In this document: piece by piece, positions 54,472 to 63,037 of the stretch
How positions within the stretch are numbered: position 1 is the stretch's first letter
How the letters are laid out: each line of letters begins with the position of its first letter
From: M0027 sp021713415
Lineage (GTDB): Bacteria > Pseudomonadota > Gammaproteobacteria > Francisellales > Francisellaceae
Length of the DNA: 64,000 nucleotides
Reading direction: 5' to 3'
Assembly: GCA_021713415.1 (NCBI GenBank)
Contig: JAKJJQ010000013.1
Span: forward strand, 1 to 64,000
The notes under the pieces: model-generated
Databases searched by the model: none
Seen by the model: the letters and a program-made list of their open reading frames with translations, nothing else
What the model was told of the DNA's origin: nothing
Position numbers and translations under genes: made by a program

Positions 54472-55941
54472 ATGGCTAGAATAGATGATATTTTTAATGA
54501 AATAAAAAAACTTGTTGACGAGTTATATCAGAATGGTACATATCTAGATGGTTTTTTTAATGAAGAAATTGATAAATTGCAGAAATATTATGATAATATT
54601 CATAATTATGGACAATTGCAATTACCAAATGAGGATATAAAAAATCAAATTCAGATAGTTTGTAACCAATGGAAGGATATAATAAATCAAAATAATATAG
54701 ATGCAGAGCTAGTTTCTGACAATCTGTTAGAACTACTTGATGAATTTATTGATGAAAGTGAATCTGTACGTAGTAATTTAGAAGCGTATAATGCTACAGC
54801 TATTGATGAAAGTGACGATACTGGTGATATTTCAGATGATGAAAAAATAGATCAACTATTGGAAGGTATGGATATACTCAATATTGAAGATCAATCAATA
54901 TGTGAAAACATATTAACTAACGAAACAATAAAAACTTTTTTATACCATGCTATAAACACAAAATCTTTTGAGGAAAGTTCTGAAATTCGTGGTGCATTAA
55001 CTGATATGTTAAAAATAGCTTCTGAACAATCTGAGAAAGGAAATAATATGCAACAAATCATGCAAATTTCTTTAGGTGACTGTTCAACACCAGTAATTGA
55101 AACTATATTTGCTCATTCAAAAACATTAAATACTGAAAGGAGTCCAGTTGAACTAGAAAGGGATGCTCTAAGGCACTTTTTAGATTTAGAAAAAATACAA
55201 AAAAATATAGGTATATATGATAGTAAAGAAAAAATAGAAATAGTGCATGCTTTGTGTAATGCAATTTTTTCAGATAATGCAAAAGTGAATAATGGGCATT
55301 TTAATGTAGAAGCAACAACAAGACAAATTTTACATTCTCAAACAGAGAATGAAGCGTTTGGATATAATTTAATTACTAAAGAAATGGCTAAAAGCTTTGC
55401 AAAGCTAATTTGTACAAATGATATTGAACAGAGTGGAAAATATACAATTGATGAAAGCAAACTTAAATCAATAATGATTTTATATGAACAAGCAACATCA
55501 AATTATTCTGACTACGGGCGTACTATATTAAATTGTAAAAATGAAATATCAGAGTACGCAAATTCCATTTGGCAAAAAAATGATCCATCAGGTCTAATAA
55601 AAAATACAGATAATCCAATTGAGTGGATTAAATATGATGATCATCAGAAAAATACCGTGATTATTGAAACATTAAAATTTTTAGAGTCAAATGGTCATGA
55701 TAAAGCACCAGAAGGATTAAATAAGCTGTGTGTAAAAATGATTCAAGATAAAATAACAGAAGACGGTGTAAAAAACTGGCCGATCAACATACAACTTGAT
55801 CAAGCTGGTGTACAAGAAGTTTCATTGCCTACTGATATGCAGCAACCAAATTCACTTTTCTATAATCAAAATATAATAAACATAAATACGGAAAGTGTTA
55901 ATAATAATCTACAAGAGCCTTCGCAAAATAATTCTGGCTGA
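54472..55941 (+). CDS. Unknown helical acidic protein
   Basis: 489 residues, helical, with an acidic segment (DESDDTGDISDDEKIDQLLE). It ends with an Asn/Gln tail. The start at ATG 54472 follows GGGAGAG. It lies 112 bases after the coiled-coil gene on the same strand and may be co-transcribed. IS256-type sequence begins immediately at its stop, so the original end may have been changed. No family is recognised. Confidence 0.65.
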   Translation: MARIDDIFNEIKKLVDELYQNGTYLDGFFNEEIDKLQKYYDNIHNYGQLQLPNEDIKNQIQIVCNQWKDIINQNNIDAELVSDNLLELLDEFIDESESVRSNLEAYNATAIDESDDTGDISDDEKIDQLLEGMDILNIEDQSICENILTNETIKTFLYHAINTKSFEESSEIRGALTDMLKIASEQSEKGNNMQQIMQISLGDCSTPVIETIFAHSKTLNTERSPVELERDALRHFLDLEKIQKNIGIYDSKEKIEIVHALCNAIFSDNAKVNNGHFNVEATTRQILHSQTENEAFGYNLITKEMAKSFAKLICTNDIEQSGKYTIDESKLKSIMILYEQATSNYSDYGRTILNCKNEISEYANSIWQKNDPSGLIKNTDNPIEWIKYDDHQKNTVIIETLKFLESNGHDKAPEGLNKLCVKMIQDKITEDGVKNWPINIQLDQAGVQEVSLPTDMQQPNSLFYNQNIININTESVNNNLQEPSQNNSG

Positions 55942-55979
55942 GAGCCTGAGCCTGTTCAGATAACTGTGTAAATATATTT

Positions 55980-56190
55980 TCATAGTTGTCCGATTCTGTC
56001 TTCAAATTTAATCATGAAATGACTCATAGCATCATTCCAATACCTAAGTGGCATAGTGCTCCATTTTCTAGTGATGTACTCAATTGTTAAATACAAGGTT
56101 TTGAATACTGAAGCGTCATTAGGAAATATCTTCTTATTTTTAGTCACTTTCCTAAATTGGCGGGGTAGGTCACCCCTATAAACAACTACT
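55980..56190 (-). pseudogene. C-terminal fragment of an IS256-family transposase
   Basis: The minus strand reads DLPRQFRKVTKNKKIFPNDA, then VFKTLYLTIEYITRKWSTMP and LRYWNDAMSHFMIKFEDRIG, ending QL and a stop (55980-55982). The FPND and (K)W-x-MP-x-R-x-W...FEDR patterns are typical of the end of mutator/IS256 transposases. The upstream part is missing. Confidence 0.75.
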
Positions 56191-56254
56191 AAGTGGTTTA
56201 TAGAGAGTTTAGTTTCTTTATGAAATGATCATTCAATGTTGAACCATTTCTTAC

Positions 56255-56596
56255 TTATTCAACTATGGAAAAATCTTTAACCTTTACTATGGAATTAAGT
56301 TTGCCATTGAGGCCAGAGAAATTTAATGTTGTCGTGTCTTGAACTAATAAAACTGTATTATGTAAATTAATACGCTCAACGCTTGCTTCCAAATGTGGGC
56401 CCATAATCTTTTCAGAAGAAACATTAGCATTATCAAAAAAACAATATGCTGCCTTTGTTTCTGACCAACTACCACACGCAGCAGGAATACTAGATTCAGG
56501 AGAGTTTACAAACTTATTAAGTATGGAAATTAATCTATTGTGTAATCGTTTATCTCCTAGCTCAACCGATTTCATTTCTTGTGCTGCCCAATCCAT
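56255..56596 (-). pseudogene. N-terminal fragment of an IS4-family (Tn5-like) transposase
   Basis: 113 residues. DWAAQEMKSVELGDKRLHNR, IPAACGSWSETKAAYCFFDN and HNTVLLVQDTTTLNFSG match the Tn5-type N-terminal DNA-binding domain and the first catalytic Asp block (QDTT). The frame ends after VKVKDFSIVE, far short of about 450 residues, so it is inactive. It sits between the two ends of a broken IS256 transposase. Confidence 0.8.
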
Positions 56597-56673
56597 GGTA
56601 ATTAATCCTAAATTCCATACTTTATCAGGTGGTATAACAATATGTTAGGCTTAGCTAGCAGAGCAGCAAATAT

Positions 56674-56778
56674 TTATGGGTAACGATGTGTTAAGGATTG
56701 GCCATTTTGAAGCCTTTCTATCGCTTGTTGTTCATAGCTTATATAATCAAAATCTTGTTTCTCTTTTTTATCTGTCAT
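56674..56778 (-). pseudogene. N-terminal fragment of the IS256-family transposase
   Basis: MTDKKEKQDFDYISYEQQAI, then ERLQNGQSLT, corresponds to the first 30 residues of IS256-type transposases. Directly after SLT the expected GxDG-LTPLIK block is replaced by HRYP and a stop. With the fragment at 55980-56190 it frames the IS4-type piece, so the IS4 element probably inserted here and both decayed. Confidence 0.7.
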
Positions 56779-56872
56779 TTTAGTTATTCTGTCTTTTTTA
56801 TGATTGCAGTATGCTGTATTAAGAAAAAAATAAACAGATTAAATTTCCTTTTAAGCGAAGCTACAATTTAGC

Positions 56873-57736
56873 TTATTTGTATATGTTTAGTTGCAAATTT
56901 GATTTTTGAGTTTGTTTTGATATTAACCAAGAGCACTTAGTATCATTCGATTCATTTTGACCACAAAGAAACATATGATTAATAAATATAATGTTAGATG
57001 GGCATTTTATTTGCTGTTCAGTAGTGTAGATGCATTGTTTATTACTTGAGCTAAACATTAATTTTATCGGATAGATTATATTTTGATTTGAAAGATGTAG
57101 TGTAGTTTTACCCATATCGTTTTTTTCAGTGGGTATGATATTCCCTCCTGAGTCTATAGAAGTAACTTCACCAATGTATGACTTAAATGTAATACTTTGT
57201 GGTTTTGCATAAGCTTTTTTAAGATATCCATCTGCATTATATATGCCAAATGCGGGATTTGTTATATCATTAATATTGTATGTAATACTCGATTGTATTG
57301 TTTCTTTTTTCTTACCAGAAAAGCAGTTTGCTCTGAGCGTTATCTGATAGTTATTTTTATTTAAACCTACGCTTGGACCAATACCATAAAATACGTCTCC
57401 ATGATTACATGTTTTAAGCCAGGACCCTGGAGCAAGTAGATAGTACTTTCCATTTATTCTCACATTAGCTTGAAGTGTTCCTTGATTATTCCATACATCG
57501 AAGTTTCTGTAATCAATAGTTTGAGTTTGTATAGTTGATAAAAATGTATATCTACTATGTGGAATATTACATCTCGCGCTTAGCTCATTAACCTTTTCTA
57601 TTTCTATATCACTACCACAAGTTTGACGCCAGCTGCCACTCCATAGCTCTTGCCCATATACTGATGAAATTAGTGGAGTTAATATAAGCATTGTAATATA
57701 TAATTTAATTTTAATCATTGATATCTTCATTGTCAT
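56873..57736 (-). CDS. Secreted protein with two CVNH-like (cyanovirin) repeats and a four-Cys tail
   Basis: 287 residues; start at 57736, or at the in-frame ATG 57730. The signal peptide ends ISSVYG, then QE. Repeat one (about 34-90) has WSGSWRQTCGSDIEIE, ELSARCN and a following VWNNQGTLQ. Repeat two has APGSWLKTCNHGDVF, LRANCFSG, SSITYNINDI and IYNADGYLK. Paired Cys and the N-x-x-G-x-L ends fit the cyanovirin-N homology fold, a mannose-type glycan binder. The C-terminal domain (C-x9-CPSxIxF...C-x9-CSWLIS) recurs in the 61500-62405 protein. Confidence 0.6.
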   Translation of the reverse strand: MTMKISMIKIKLYITMLILTPLISSVYGQELWSGSWRQTCGSDIEIEKVNELSARCNIPHSRYTFLSTIQTQTIDYRNFDVWNNQGTLQANVRINGKYYLLAPGSWLKTCNHGDVFYGIGPSVGLNKNNYQITLRANCFSGKKKETIQSSITYNINDITNPAFGIYNADGYLKKAYAKPQSITFKSYIGEVTSIDSGGNIIPTEKNDMGKTTLHLSNQNIIYPIKLMFSSSNKQCIYTTEQQIKCPSNIIFINHMFLCGQNESNDTKCSWLISKQTQKSNLQLNIYK

Positions 57737-58002
57737 ATTTGATGTCTTAAATACTATTAAAAAATTCAGTAAGTGAATTTTAGTTAACTTTAGACTTTCA
57801 GTTTTATGAAATAGTATGCTAAATGAATTTATTTAATCACCCTGAAATTTAGGGTAAATATTAAGGTTTTTTAGATTGTTAATACAGCTAATTATTACAT
57901 TGAAATGAAATTAAGAGGGTTGAAGTGATCTCTGTGAATCACACAGCAAATGGCCGTTTCACAGCTCGATATTTATTTCCCTGGAAGATTAGATTTAGAG
58001 TT
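57737..58002. other. 266-bp region downstream of the amidotransferase-like gene
   Basis: No gene is recognised. ACCCT (57839-57843) and AGGGT (57851-57855) could form a small hairpin without T-tract. The stretch 57920-58000 is more GC-rich than its surroundings and includes TGTGAATCACA; it may be decayed foreign DNA. Confidence 0.4.
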
Positions 58003-59820
58003 TTAGGGTGACACAGTTGGGTGAACAGTCTCGTTTTTTTCTTGACTAAACATTAAGGTTAATGGGAAATTTGATTGTTTAAACTTTTTTGAATTACTAA
58101 TAAAAGTGTTATAAAATTTCTCAAATTTATTTTCTTTACATCTTAAGTTATCAGAAACGTATTTAAAAGAATTTTCGTTAACCAAGTGCTTAAATGGATG
58201 GCTTTGAGTGCCTATTAAAGTTTTATATTTAAATTCTTCTACTGCATTTTTAGCTATTTCAATCGTTGTCTGTGCTTGAATTATATTTTGCGTTTGTTTT
58301 GCAGTTTCGTCAATTATTGCAGTTATTTTTGGTTGACCATTAATGCTACCAGACATAACTTTACCATGGTAATAGTACTCATTCTTGCTTTTTTTCTTAT
58401 TCTCGTTGACTTTAAATATAAAATCTGGAGCTATAATTTGTTTTAGTGGCTTGCCACCTTCTTTCAAGACAATAACTCCTTCACAATTTTGTTCTAAATT
58501 TGTAAGCTCTGTTGAACCATTATTACTCAAAAGTTTATCAATAGTAGATTTGATGGTATGCTTTGATAATTCGTTCTGATTAAAATCATTTAGTTTTTTA
58601 GCATATGCTTTATTTCTATCTAGGTTATTATTAAAAAGTTCATGCATTGCTGTTACTTCAAGCTCAGGATTAAAGGTTTTATCTTTTTCTGGATTATGTA
58701 TCATCACCGTTGCATGCTGATAATCAGTTTCCATTTCTTTACCATTAAGCAGGGTAGTTCCATTACTTTCGTAAGAATCTGTACTTAGTCTAGTTTTATC
58801 ATCATGTTCAGGTAATATCTCATCTGGAGTCCAATTATATTTATTAAATTTTGTCATTTCCATGCCAGCAATTAACCAGCCTACATGAGCACCTTGGCAT
58901 GAGCCATAGATAGGCTTTCCTTGTCTTAATGCAGCTAAAGTAAATGCAAAATCAACCAATGTTTCTTTGAAATTATCCAAGCCAATTGCTCTAGATTTGT
59001 TATCATCGATTGCTTTATAATCTTCTGCATACATAGGAAATCTTGATACACTTCTAACTTTATCTTGATCAACTTCATGATAATAAGTTTGGCGATCTAT
59101 AAAAAACTGTGGTAAATGGTTCATACCTGATGGTGGTACAAATAATGACTTATAATGAGACATTATTTCATCTGCTCGTTTATCTAAATCTAATGCTTCT
59201 GTTATTGCTTCAACATTTATCCGATTATTTATATCACTACCTTCTATCTCTGATCCTGCTGCCATAATTATACTGAGCATATCCTCTAAATTATTACCAT
59301 AACCAAAGTTATTTTTAACATGCTCTCCTAGTTTTTGTGCTACTTTTATTAGATTAGTATCTAATTCTTGCTTAACTTGGTAACTTATCCCTTTGTTTTC
59401 TAATTGACTTAATTTTTCATCTTTTGTTGAAAACACTGAAAAACTTTGTCCACTTTTTGAGATTAAGCCATTTTCTGAAGTAATTGATTCTAAATATCCA
59501 TTTCTATCACCATCTTTCTGACTTATAAGCACATCTTGAAAGTTGGTTGACTGATATGCTTGAATAAGCATATCAATTGCTTTGTAATCAATATAATTTA
59601 ATTTTTCCTTTAATGTGTTAGTGATTTCATTTAATTTTTTTTTGTCATTAGAAGCTGTTCCAGTTAATAATAAATTTTTTAAATTTTCTAAATTATCATC
59701 TATTAACTTTTGATCTTTACTTAATGAGCCATCTTTTTTTCTTTTTCTATTAAGTAGAATTTGAGATTTTATCAGTTTTATAATATCATCCATCATCTGA
59801 GATTTTGTTTTATATTTCAT
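58003..59820 (-). CDS. Large protein with class-I amidotransferase/C26-like domain
   Basis: 605 residues. Residues 1-220 are helical and unknown. Residues 225-400 resemble the class-I glutamine amidotransferase or gamma-glutamyl hydrolase fold: LFVPPSGMNHLPQFF takes the place of the PGG segment, ALRQGKPIYGSCQGAHVGWL is the nucleophile elbow with Cys308, and HATVMIHNP may carry the catalytic His (His369 or His375). The C-terminal 200 residues are helical. No transporter or synthase partner is adjacent, so it probably acts alone, perhaps on glutamyl or similar bonds (inference). Confidence 0.55.
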   Translation of the reverse strand: MKYKTKSQMMDDIIKLIKSQILLNRKRKKDGSLSKDQKLIDDNLENLKNLLLTGTASNDKKKLNEITNTLKEKLNYIDYKAIDMLIQAYQSTNFQDVLISQKDGDRNGYLESITSENGLISKSGQSFSVFSTKDEKLSQLENKGISYQVKQELDTNLIKVAQKLGEHVKNNFGYGNNLEDMLSIIMAAGSEIEGSDINNRINVEAITEALDLDKRADEIMSHYKSLFVPPSGMNHLPQFFIDRQTYYHEVDQDKVRSVSRFPMYAEDYKAIDDNKSRAIGLDNFKETLVDFAFTLAALRQGKPIYGSCQGAHVGWLIAGMEMTKFNKYNWTPDEILPEHDDKTRLSTDSYESNGTTLLNGKEMETDYQHATVMIHNPEKDKTFNPELEVTAMHELFNNNLDRNKAYAKKLNDFNQNELSKHTIKSTIDKLLSNNGSTELTNLEQNCEGVIVLKEGGKPLKQIIAPDFIFKVNENKKKSKNEYYYHGKVMSGSINGQPKITAIIDETAKQTQNIIQAQTTIEIAKNAVEEFKYKTLIGTQSHPFKHLVNENSFKYVSDNLRCKENKFEKFYNTFISNSKKFKQSNFPLTLMFSQEKNETVHPTVSP

Positions 59821-60421
59821 ATCAACACCCTATGCTTAATGTTACAAATAAATTAATACAGCTCTAAAATTTTTATTCTCGTAGCAAAGTAATGAAGTAA
59901 AAACTCTAAAGTAAATATTAAGTAATGTTATTTTTATTATTATAAATAAATATATGTAATAAAATTAGATATAATATATATGTGATATTTGAAAATATTC
60001 TATATGATAATTTTCATTGTCTTAATAATATGTCAGATGGAATATTTATTTGAGAAAGTGTGTGGTAAAATTTAAAAAAGTGATAAAGCTAATTTTAGAA
60101 TAAATCTTCTTTTATTCCTGCTATGCATATCTAAAGCCACTTTAAAATGTATAAGTATACAACTAGATGTTGCAATGCTCCATTGAATCTGCAGTAGCCT
60201 TTTTTAAATTCCTCTGTGTATTGTTTCAGTGTCATTTCTATTTCCTACTTTTGGGTTAAACACTGGCTCAATTTCTAGAGGTAGATCACATAAACTACAT
60301 GTAAAATAATAATTAAATATGCTTGAGCTTAAAAAGCTTTCTAATGTATATAGACAAATTTAAGTAAATTTCGTTAAACTAAATTTATGGAAAGACATAA
60401 AGATAGAAGTACAATTCTATA
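59821..60421. other. 600-bp non-coding region with a possible IS3 orfA remnant
   Basis: Very AT-rich near the amidotransferase-like gene. On the minus strand, 60134-60235 reads MTLKQYTEEFKKGYCRFNGA and ends after about 34 residues; the MxxKQYTEEFK start resembles IS3/IS911-type orfA. The rest shows no gene or RNA signal. It also serves as leader of the LuxR-type gene. Confidence 0.35.
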
Positions 60422-61249
60422 ATGGATGATTTAAAACGGCTTTTAAAGCCAACAATTGATTACTCATCAATTATTACTTTATTAAATGATAAACTTAAAG
60501 CATATAATATGAGGATCATTCAGATTAACAAAAGAAAATCCGAGCAGTCAGCATCAATTATTTATGATTTAGATCTTGCTGAAAAATATTTTCAAAATGA
60601 ATTTTTTCGTCAAGGTATAATTAGAATGACTTATGAAAATATACCATCAGGAATCTATACGGTAGAAGGTGTTTTTGGTCCTAAAATAAATCAATTTTAC
60701 TCTGAATCAATGAATGTGCCGCTTTATCCAAGGTTTTTTCATGCGATACATTTAAAAGATTGTAAAATGATATTTAATTTTGAATATATTAGTGAGTCTA
60801 CAATTACACCTATAATTCAAATACGTCCAATGATACATGGTATTATTAAATTAATATCAAATTATATTTTAGAAAAGCTTTCTCACGTTATTAAATCGTT
60901 AGATAATTATTTAGTTAACTTAGAAAGTATATCTTCACCTATGGAAGATATTACATATATTTCTAAAGAGTTATTAAACTTTTATAATTCTTTAGATACG
61001 ACTTCAATTAAAATCAAAAAGCTTTCATTAATGCAACAAAAAATTTTATGGTTAACTTTTAGAGGTAAAACATTAAAATATATTTCAAGCGAATTAGAAA
61101 TATCTGAAAATACTGCTACATCCTATATGAATGTTATTAAAGATAAACTAAATCTCAATAGTAAAAATGATATAATTGATTTTATTCAGAAAAATCCATT
61201 TATACTTGAACCAGATAATATGAGAAAGATTTTATTTGGTGGTATTTAA
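60422..61249 (+). CDS. LuxR-family transcription regulator
   Basis: 275 residues. The C-terminal LuxR/GerE HTH is clear (about 200-258): LSLMQQKILWLTFRGKTLKY, ISSELEISENTATSYMNVIK, KLNLNSKNDIIDFI. The N-terminal 170 residues are an unknown sensor, without the classical autoinducer-domain residues that I can recognise. No histidine kinase or luxI is nearby. It may control island genes, for example the secreted protein just downstream. Confidence 0.85.
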   Translation: MDDLKRLLKPTIDYSSIITLLNDKLKAYNMRIIQINKRKSEQSASIIYDLDLAEKYFQNEFFRQGIIRMTYENIPSGIYTVEGVFGPKINQFYSESMNVPLYPRFFHAIHLKDCKMIFNFEYISESTITPIIQIRPMIHGIIKLISNYILEKLSHVIKSLDNYLVNLESISSPMEDITYISKELLNFYNSLDTTSIKIKKLSLMQQKILWLTFRGKTLKYISSELEISENTATSYMNVIKDKLNLNSKNDIIDFIQKNPFILEPDNMRKILFGGI

Positions 61250-61499
61250 TTTATATGATTATATTAGGAGCTTTATGTGTTTTGATTTGGACTATCAATA
61301 CATGAGTTGGTAATTATTTTGATTGTTTTTTAATCTTTTGACTTGTGTTATAGTCTGTTTAATGAAATTAAAATAGGTGTTTAAATTTTTGTTCATTAAT
61401 ACCTTATACAGTTAAAATCACATAACTTTTAAGTGTGAGCCTGTTATATGTATTTAGGTAGCATAATAATATTTTACTTAAATATAAGGTTTTATTATA

Positions 61500-62405
61500 A
61501 TGAGTAAAAATGCCTCAAAAACATTGTGTTTTAAATTTAATTTATCAAAAAAAATAAGTAGCATTATAGTCAGAACTATCATTACTCTATCTATATTTTT
61601 TATATTTGCTTCATGTGCTAATGCTTCGAAATATTATGGTATATCTATCACCAATAATACAAATATAGCATTTAGAATATATGATGACAATGTGACAGTA
61701 AGTGGAAATGGTGAGCGTTATACAGATCGTGATGACTATCTAAGTGGAAATCAAATTTTACCCAATGTTGAAAAGGCACTTTTGGTCTATCGAAGTAAGG
61801 GAAATAAAGGTGGAAATACTCACGTACTTGGAGATATTAGATTAGTAGGCTTTACTCAGACAGCTACAGTGTCAATAACAATTCATATTGATGTTGATAA
61901 ACTTGGAATACATCCAACAGAATGCGTTGTTAAAAAGCAATCAGATACACTAGTTAATGCAGCTACAACTAATTTTGCAGGTGGTGATACTAATGAAATG
62001 AGCGGGCGAACTGGTATAGTCATGAAAGCGACATTAACTATAAATTATAATAATAATATTGGTAATCAAAATTTAGAACTAAAGTCTATTGGTTTAGGTA
62101 ATATTGGAGTAACAAGTACTTATGGTAAGGCAGTAAATAATGAGAAAGGGGTATATAACCTTGATCAATCCAAACGCTATCATATTAGTTTTTCAAAAAC
62201 AAGCAATCATTGCACAGTTATTCTGGGTGAAATTAAATGCCCTAGTAGTATTGGTTTTACGTATCTAAAAAGCAAAGATCAAAAAAATGCAAGATTAGTG
62301 TTTATATGTCAAGAGATAAATCAAGGTGATGCTTATTGTCCATGGGTTATATCTAACAATAATAATAAACAAAGTATAGCTCCAATAGATTACAATTTAT
62401 TATGA
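61500..62405 (+). CDS. Secreted protein sharing the four-Cys C-terminal domain
   Basis: 301 residues. A long signal sequence (VRTIITLSIFFIFASCANAS) contains FASC, so it could be a lipoprotein, or be cut after CANA. The body is beta-rich (YYGISITNNTNIAFRIYDDN, KALLVYRSKGNKGGN). The C-terminus, CTVILGEIKCPSSIGF...FICQEINQGDAYCPWVIS, matches the tail of the CVNH-like protein at 56873-57736. No family is recognised for the rest. It may be under control of the upstream LuxR-type gene. Confidence 0.7.
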   Translation: MSKNASKTLCFKFNLSKKISSIIVRTIITLSIFFIFASCANASKYYGISITNNTNIAFRIYDDNVTVSGNGERYTDRDDYLSGNQILPNVEKALLVYRSKGNKGGNTHVLGDIRLVGFTQTATVSITIHIDVDKLGIHPTECVVKKQSDTLVNAATTNFAGGDTNEMSGRTGIVMKATLTINYNNNIGNQNLELKSIGLGNIGVTSTYGKAVNNEKGVYNLDQSKRYHISFSKTSNHCTVILGEIKCPSSIGFTYLKSKDQKNARLVFICQEINQGDAYCPWVISNNNNKQSIAPIDYNLL

Positions 62406-62491
62406 TGGTATGAATATAGTTTAATTTTTATATTATAAGTGATAGTTATTATCTATCATGTTGTGTCAAATATAATCGAGGAAAATAATTT

Positions 62492-63037
62492 ATGTGTAAA
62501 ATACTAGAACAAGAGTTAAAATACCTAGGCTACCCTACTATTAATAGATTAAATAATAAATATCAACAGTTAATGTATCAGGGAATAGTTGAAATATCGA
62601 GTGATAACAATGATCAAAAAGCTATATTTATACCAAATAAAGGACAACCTTATTTTGAAAATGAAGGTATGCCCAAAAAGGGAAGTTTAATACTTTATTT
62701 AGATAATATGGATAAACTACCTTATAAGGCTCATATTGTAAGAAATTATCCATTTGATGTAGATGTAGATAAGGAGATGTACTCTAAATATTTGGCATCT
62801 AAATATACTTTGTTTGAGAAAACAATTACTGAAGAAGGTGGCACGGTTATTAAAAAAATGGAGAAAGGTCTAATATACCCAGGTTTGGATGAAGACTATA
62901 TGAACATTGGAAAATTAGCAAGTTATACAAGTAAATATAATGATAATAAATATAGTGAGCCAAAGCAGAATACATTTTTATTTTTTGAAAATGATCGAAT
63001 GCCAAGATGGAATATTGATATCTCAAATAACATGTAA
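62492..63037 (+). CDS. Unknown 181-residue protein
   Basis: A mixed alpha/beta protein without signal peptide. Repeated G-x-P-x-F-E-N-(E/D)-x-M-P elements occur: GQPYFENEGMPKKG and FLFFENDRMPRWN. GAGGAAA precedes the ATG. Convergent with the membrane protein at the window end. No family is recognised. Confidence 0.65.
   Translation: MCKILEQELKYLGYPTINRLNNKYQQLMYQGIVEISSDNNDQKAIFIPNKGQPYFENEGMPKKGSLILYLDNMDKLPYKAHIVRNYPFDVDVDKEMYSKYLASKYTLFEKTITEEGGTVIKKMEKGLIYPGLDEDYMNIGKLASYTSKYNDNKYSEPKQNTFLFFENDRMPRWNIDISNNM

Larger units (their letters stand above)
55942..56778 (-). mobile_element. Nested, decayed IS256/IS4 composite
   Basis: Order on the minus strand: IS256 transposase start, IS4/Tn5-type transposase start, IS256 transposase end. 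One IS end may be near 55942-55970 (GAGCCTGAGCCTGTTCAG). No matching inverted repeat was found beyond 56778. About 60-100 bp between pieces remain unassigned. Confidence 0.65.

Noticed and set aside
57932..57946. CTGTGAATCACACAG, containing TGTGA-A-TCACA, as a CRP site
   Set aside because: CRP half-sites need a six-base spacer; here it is one base. It is more likely part of decayed foreign DNA.
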